Below are positions 7,741 through 10,019 of a stretch of DNA of 10,019 nucleotides, one piece after another (the first letter of the stretch is position 1; the number at the start of each line of letters is the position of its first letter). Source of the stretch: Terana coerulea (taxonomy: Eukaryota > Basidiomycota > Agaricomycetes > Polyporales > Phanerochaetaceae); contig JAKOGH010000625.1 of assembly GCA_024811115.1 (NCBI GenBank), positions 1 to 10,019 of the forward strand. Reading direction: 5' to 3'. The notes under the pieces are model-generated. The model was not told the origin of the DNA. It saw only the letters and a program-made list of their open reading frames with translations, and searched no databases. A program made the translations under genes and the position numbers.

Positions 7741-10019
7741 ATGCTTCTCATGCTTTCCACTCCACTATGCGAAGCCAAACGACCGACGCAACGTTCTCGA
7801 TGCGTTGCTGCACGAGTACGACAACGACGGCGGTCTATTCCTCGTCCTCAGCGTTCCCCGGTCAGTCGGCAGTATATCCCAGCATCGCCAGTTCTCTGAC
7901 CATGCTACCGGCGCTTTTTGATAGGACTCAATGTCTCGAAAGGTGCGCTTTACTTCTGTTAGGGATTTCTGATAACCATTACTAACGCGAACCTATTTGC
8001 TCTGAGCAGGGTCTTATCCGCTGCCATACCCAAGTACCCCCTGCCGTACCAGGGCTTTTCAAATTACATGCTCGCTGTATGGACGGCGCAACTACAAACC
8101 CGCTACTCTAGTAGGCCGCCGACAGTCTCACTGGATAGTAAGTTGGTCGTGCTCTGGCCGATGATACTCGCATTGAATTATTTCTGATCACCACGAATAG
8201 CACACCATCGCCGGCATGGTGTTCTCCAAAATCTGGACAGAGCTGACAATGCTGGGGTGTGACTGTTCTCGCCAACATTCCGAACCCCCAGGTGAGTCAT
8301 CTGTTGACTGCTGAGGGCATTGACCGGAATACTGACTATTTCAGTACCACATACAAAGCTACATGCCATATAGCGATAAGACGAACATATCCCACACCCG
8401 CTCCATGTATGACTTACAAGCGGCCGCTCAGCAAGCTAACGTCGGAGTGGTCGGCACCGGCTGCGCACGGCATAAGGCGAGACATTATCTATCAAATTGC
8501 TAAGGTGTGCATGTGACTCCGCAAATAGACTGGCTGTAATACTGACCGACCCTTTGACATTGTCACCAGCTCAGGCGTGACCAATCGAAGTTTTTGCTGT
8601 CACGGTATATCAATCAAGATGAGCAGAACGAAAACTTGGGTAAGCCTACTCAAATACAACCTCCTTTTTAATGTATTGACGTGAGAATTTGCTACGCATC
8701 TTAGCATCTATATCAGAAACTACAGACAGGATAGCTACAAGATGTACGGATGCACTCAAGCCCCGGGTACGGCTTACGATTGGCTGTTTGGGGTGCTAGG
8801 GAAATGGCCAGCATTGGCTGCGCAATGTCAATAGGTATTGATTAAACCAACGAGGTACGTCTGCAGTTCACTGGATAGATTGACCGCAGCGCTAACCTAT
8901 TTATTGACATCGTTACCAGCTCTCTCGGGATAGGTTAGGGGTATTGATGTTGCGGCGCACGACTCATTGGATATCAAAGGTAAACTCAATCTAACTAGGG
9001 ATTCCATTTCGTTGTGCTAACGCGAATACCAGCTAAACGCGGAGCGTCCATGCTCAGATACATTCACGCCGCGTACGCTCAGGCTATGTGGTGATTCAGC
9101 TCGCGGCCAGGTATGTTTGGTCTGCACACATCAATCACACACCGACTAATCTTATTTGTTTTGGTAGGTACACTGAACCGTCTCCCGTCTCTCTGCAACT
9201 GGAGAAACCCTACCCAGACCCAGAGGTGTGGTTGTAGCGAGACCGCTGAGGCTACCAACCTCCCATTTCCTGTTTGATCACACCAAGTACGTCGTCCACC
9301 TTGTACAGAGGAGATAGATAGGTTACTAACTATGCGACTGTCTAGACACGCAGCTCTGAGCCGACTGACCGTACGCCAATGCCAGGGCGCTCGTGTAGTC
9401 TTGTCCGTGCGCACCAAAATGCCGGCAGGCGTCACTGGGATCTGTCACGAGTGCAACCTGGGACTCAGCGTGCACAGCGGCCAGACTCGCCGGTTACTGT
9501 TCACACACCCGGACGTTGATATGTGCCTGTTTGCATCCGCCCATCCCGTCCGCACATCCTGACCTTAACCCCACTGTATGGTCTGTGAACTAGGATTCTG
9601 GAATGCCGTCCGACCCTACGGAGGCTGGCCGCCGCCTTGCGAGACAAGTCAAACATAGATGAGCACCGACGCTGCGGCGTACTTGTCTCTGATTAGGTAC
9701 GTCCGATACTTCCCTGTCTCGGGTGTACTTACCAACAGTTATGACCACCACTCCTCGCAATGTACCGCAGTAAGCACCTCTTGTACAATGTGCTTGTGGC
9801 TGAATGCTTACTCAATGTTCTAGTGTGGTCAGTGTTTGCAGCATCTCCCGCCTCATATATCAGTCCTGCCTGTCAAGTCGATTGAGTCCGTCACAGTGAC
9901 TCGTCGTTCAAGCGTCAGTGTACGTGAGTAAAAACTAATTGCTTATCTCGTAATATACTGACCGATAGGTATCGTAGACATTGACCGCAGCATGAACCGC
10001 CGAGTCGTATGTCAGTCCC
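7741..10019 (+). pseudogene. Intron-rich locus with broken reading frame, unrecognised, runs off the window
   Basis: Well-formed introns are seen at 7943-8009, 8138-8200, 8292-8344, 8505-8569, 8640-8704, 8855-8919, 8980-9032, 9111-9167 and 9287-9345. Less certain ones are 9770-9823 and one starting at 9924. Nearly all carry CTAAC or CTGAC-type branch sites; exons of 60-160 bases separate the first nine. Exon frames do not join into one protein. From the ATG at 7767, splicing two introns gives only 121 residues before TGA at 8260-8262. Exons 7 to 10 share a phase (LSRDRLGVLMLRRTTHWISK through CHECNLGLSVHSG to TGA at 9559-9561), but a TGA interrupts exon 9. The spliced frame of exon 4 also stops. 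I recognise no family. The exon 4 fragment GVVGTGCARHK faintly recalls the CARH block of KDZ transposases. A decayed gene or transposon, indel-rich sequence, or a non-coding spliced RNA are all possible. Confidence 0.5.

Overview
The window reads as nuclear DNA of a basidiomycete fungus, probably a mushroom-forming Agaricomycete. The evidence is a GC-rich cytochrome P450 gene cut by five introns of 52-67 bases, each with GT..AG ends and most with an evident CTNA-type branch site. Yeast-like core promoters (a TATA box shortly before a pyrimidine tract or ATG) and AATAAA/ATTAAA signals support this. I see no prokaryotic operon, plasmid or phage structure. The exact taxon cannot be fixed from sequence alone.

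Layout. (1) 1-478, plus strand: the 3' end of an unrecognised helical protein gene whose reading frame is broken several times. An ATTAAA signal follows. (2) 805-2735, minus strand: a complete six-exon P450 of the CYP53 (benzoate 4-hydroxylase) type, convergent with gene 1. It has a TATA box at 2777-2782, a near-consensus ATG context, and AATAAA 73 bases past the stop. One missing base in the conserved PERW motif shifts the frame before the heme cysteine. (3) About 2790-3500: gene-free upstream DNA. (4) About 3500-5410: a very GC-rich array of decayed direct repeats in at least three families. The clearest is a unit of about 220 bases present three times around an identical 14-base core. It has almost no stop codons in several frames, which produces long but unconvincing open frames. 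(5) About 5440-7640: mixed-composition DNA with one short duplication and no gene I can support. (6) 7643 to the window end, plus strand: a strong core promoter followed by about eleven closely spaced, well-formed intron-like segments. The exons between them do not form one open frame, so this looks like a decayed or mis-sequenced intron-rich gene that runs off the window.

The one gene whose function can be stated is the P450. By family it is an endoplasmic-reticulum-bound monooxygenase that would hydroxylate benzoate-type aromatics, using electrons from a P450 reductase encoded elsewhere. Nothing adjacent forms an obvious pathway with it. The recurring theme is frame damage (gene 1, the P450, the 3' locus). 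It has two possible sources: real decay in a repeat-rich accessory region, or single-base indel errors in the assembly. The sequence alone cannot decide between them. I do not see a convincing new biological system. The best leads are the diverged repeat array and the intron-rich locus.
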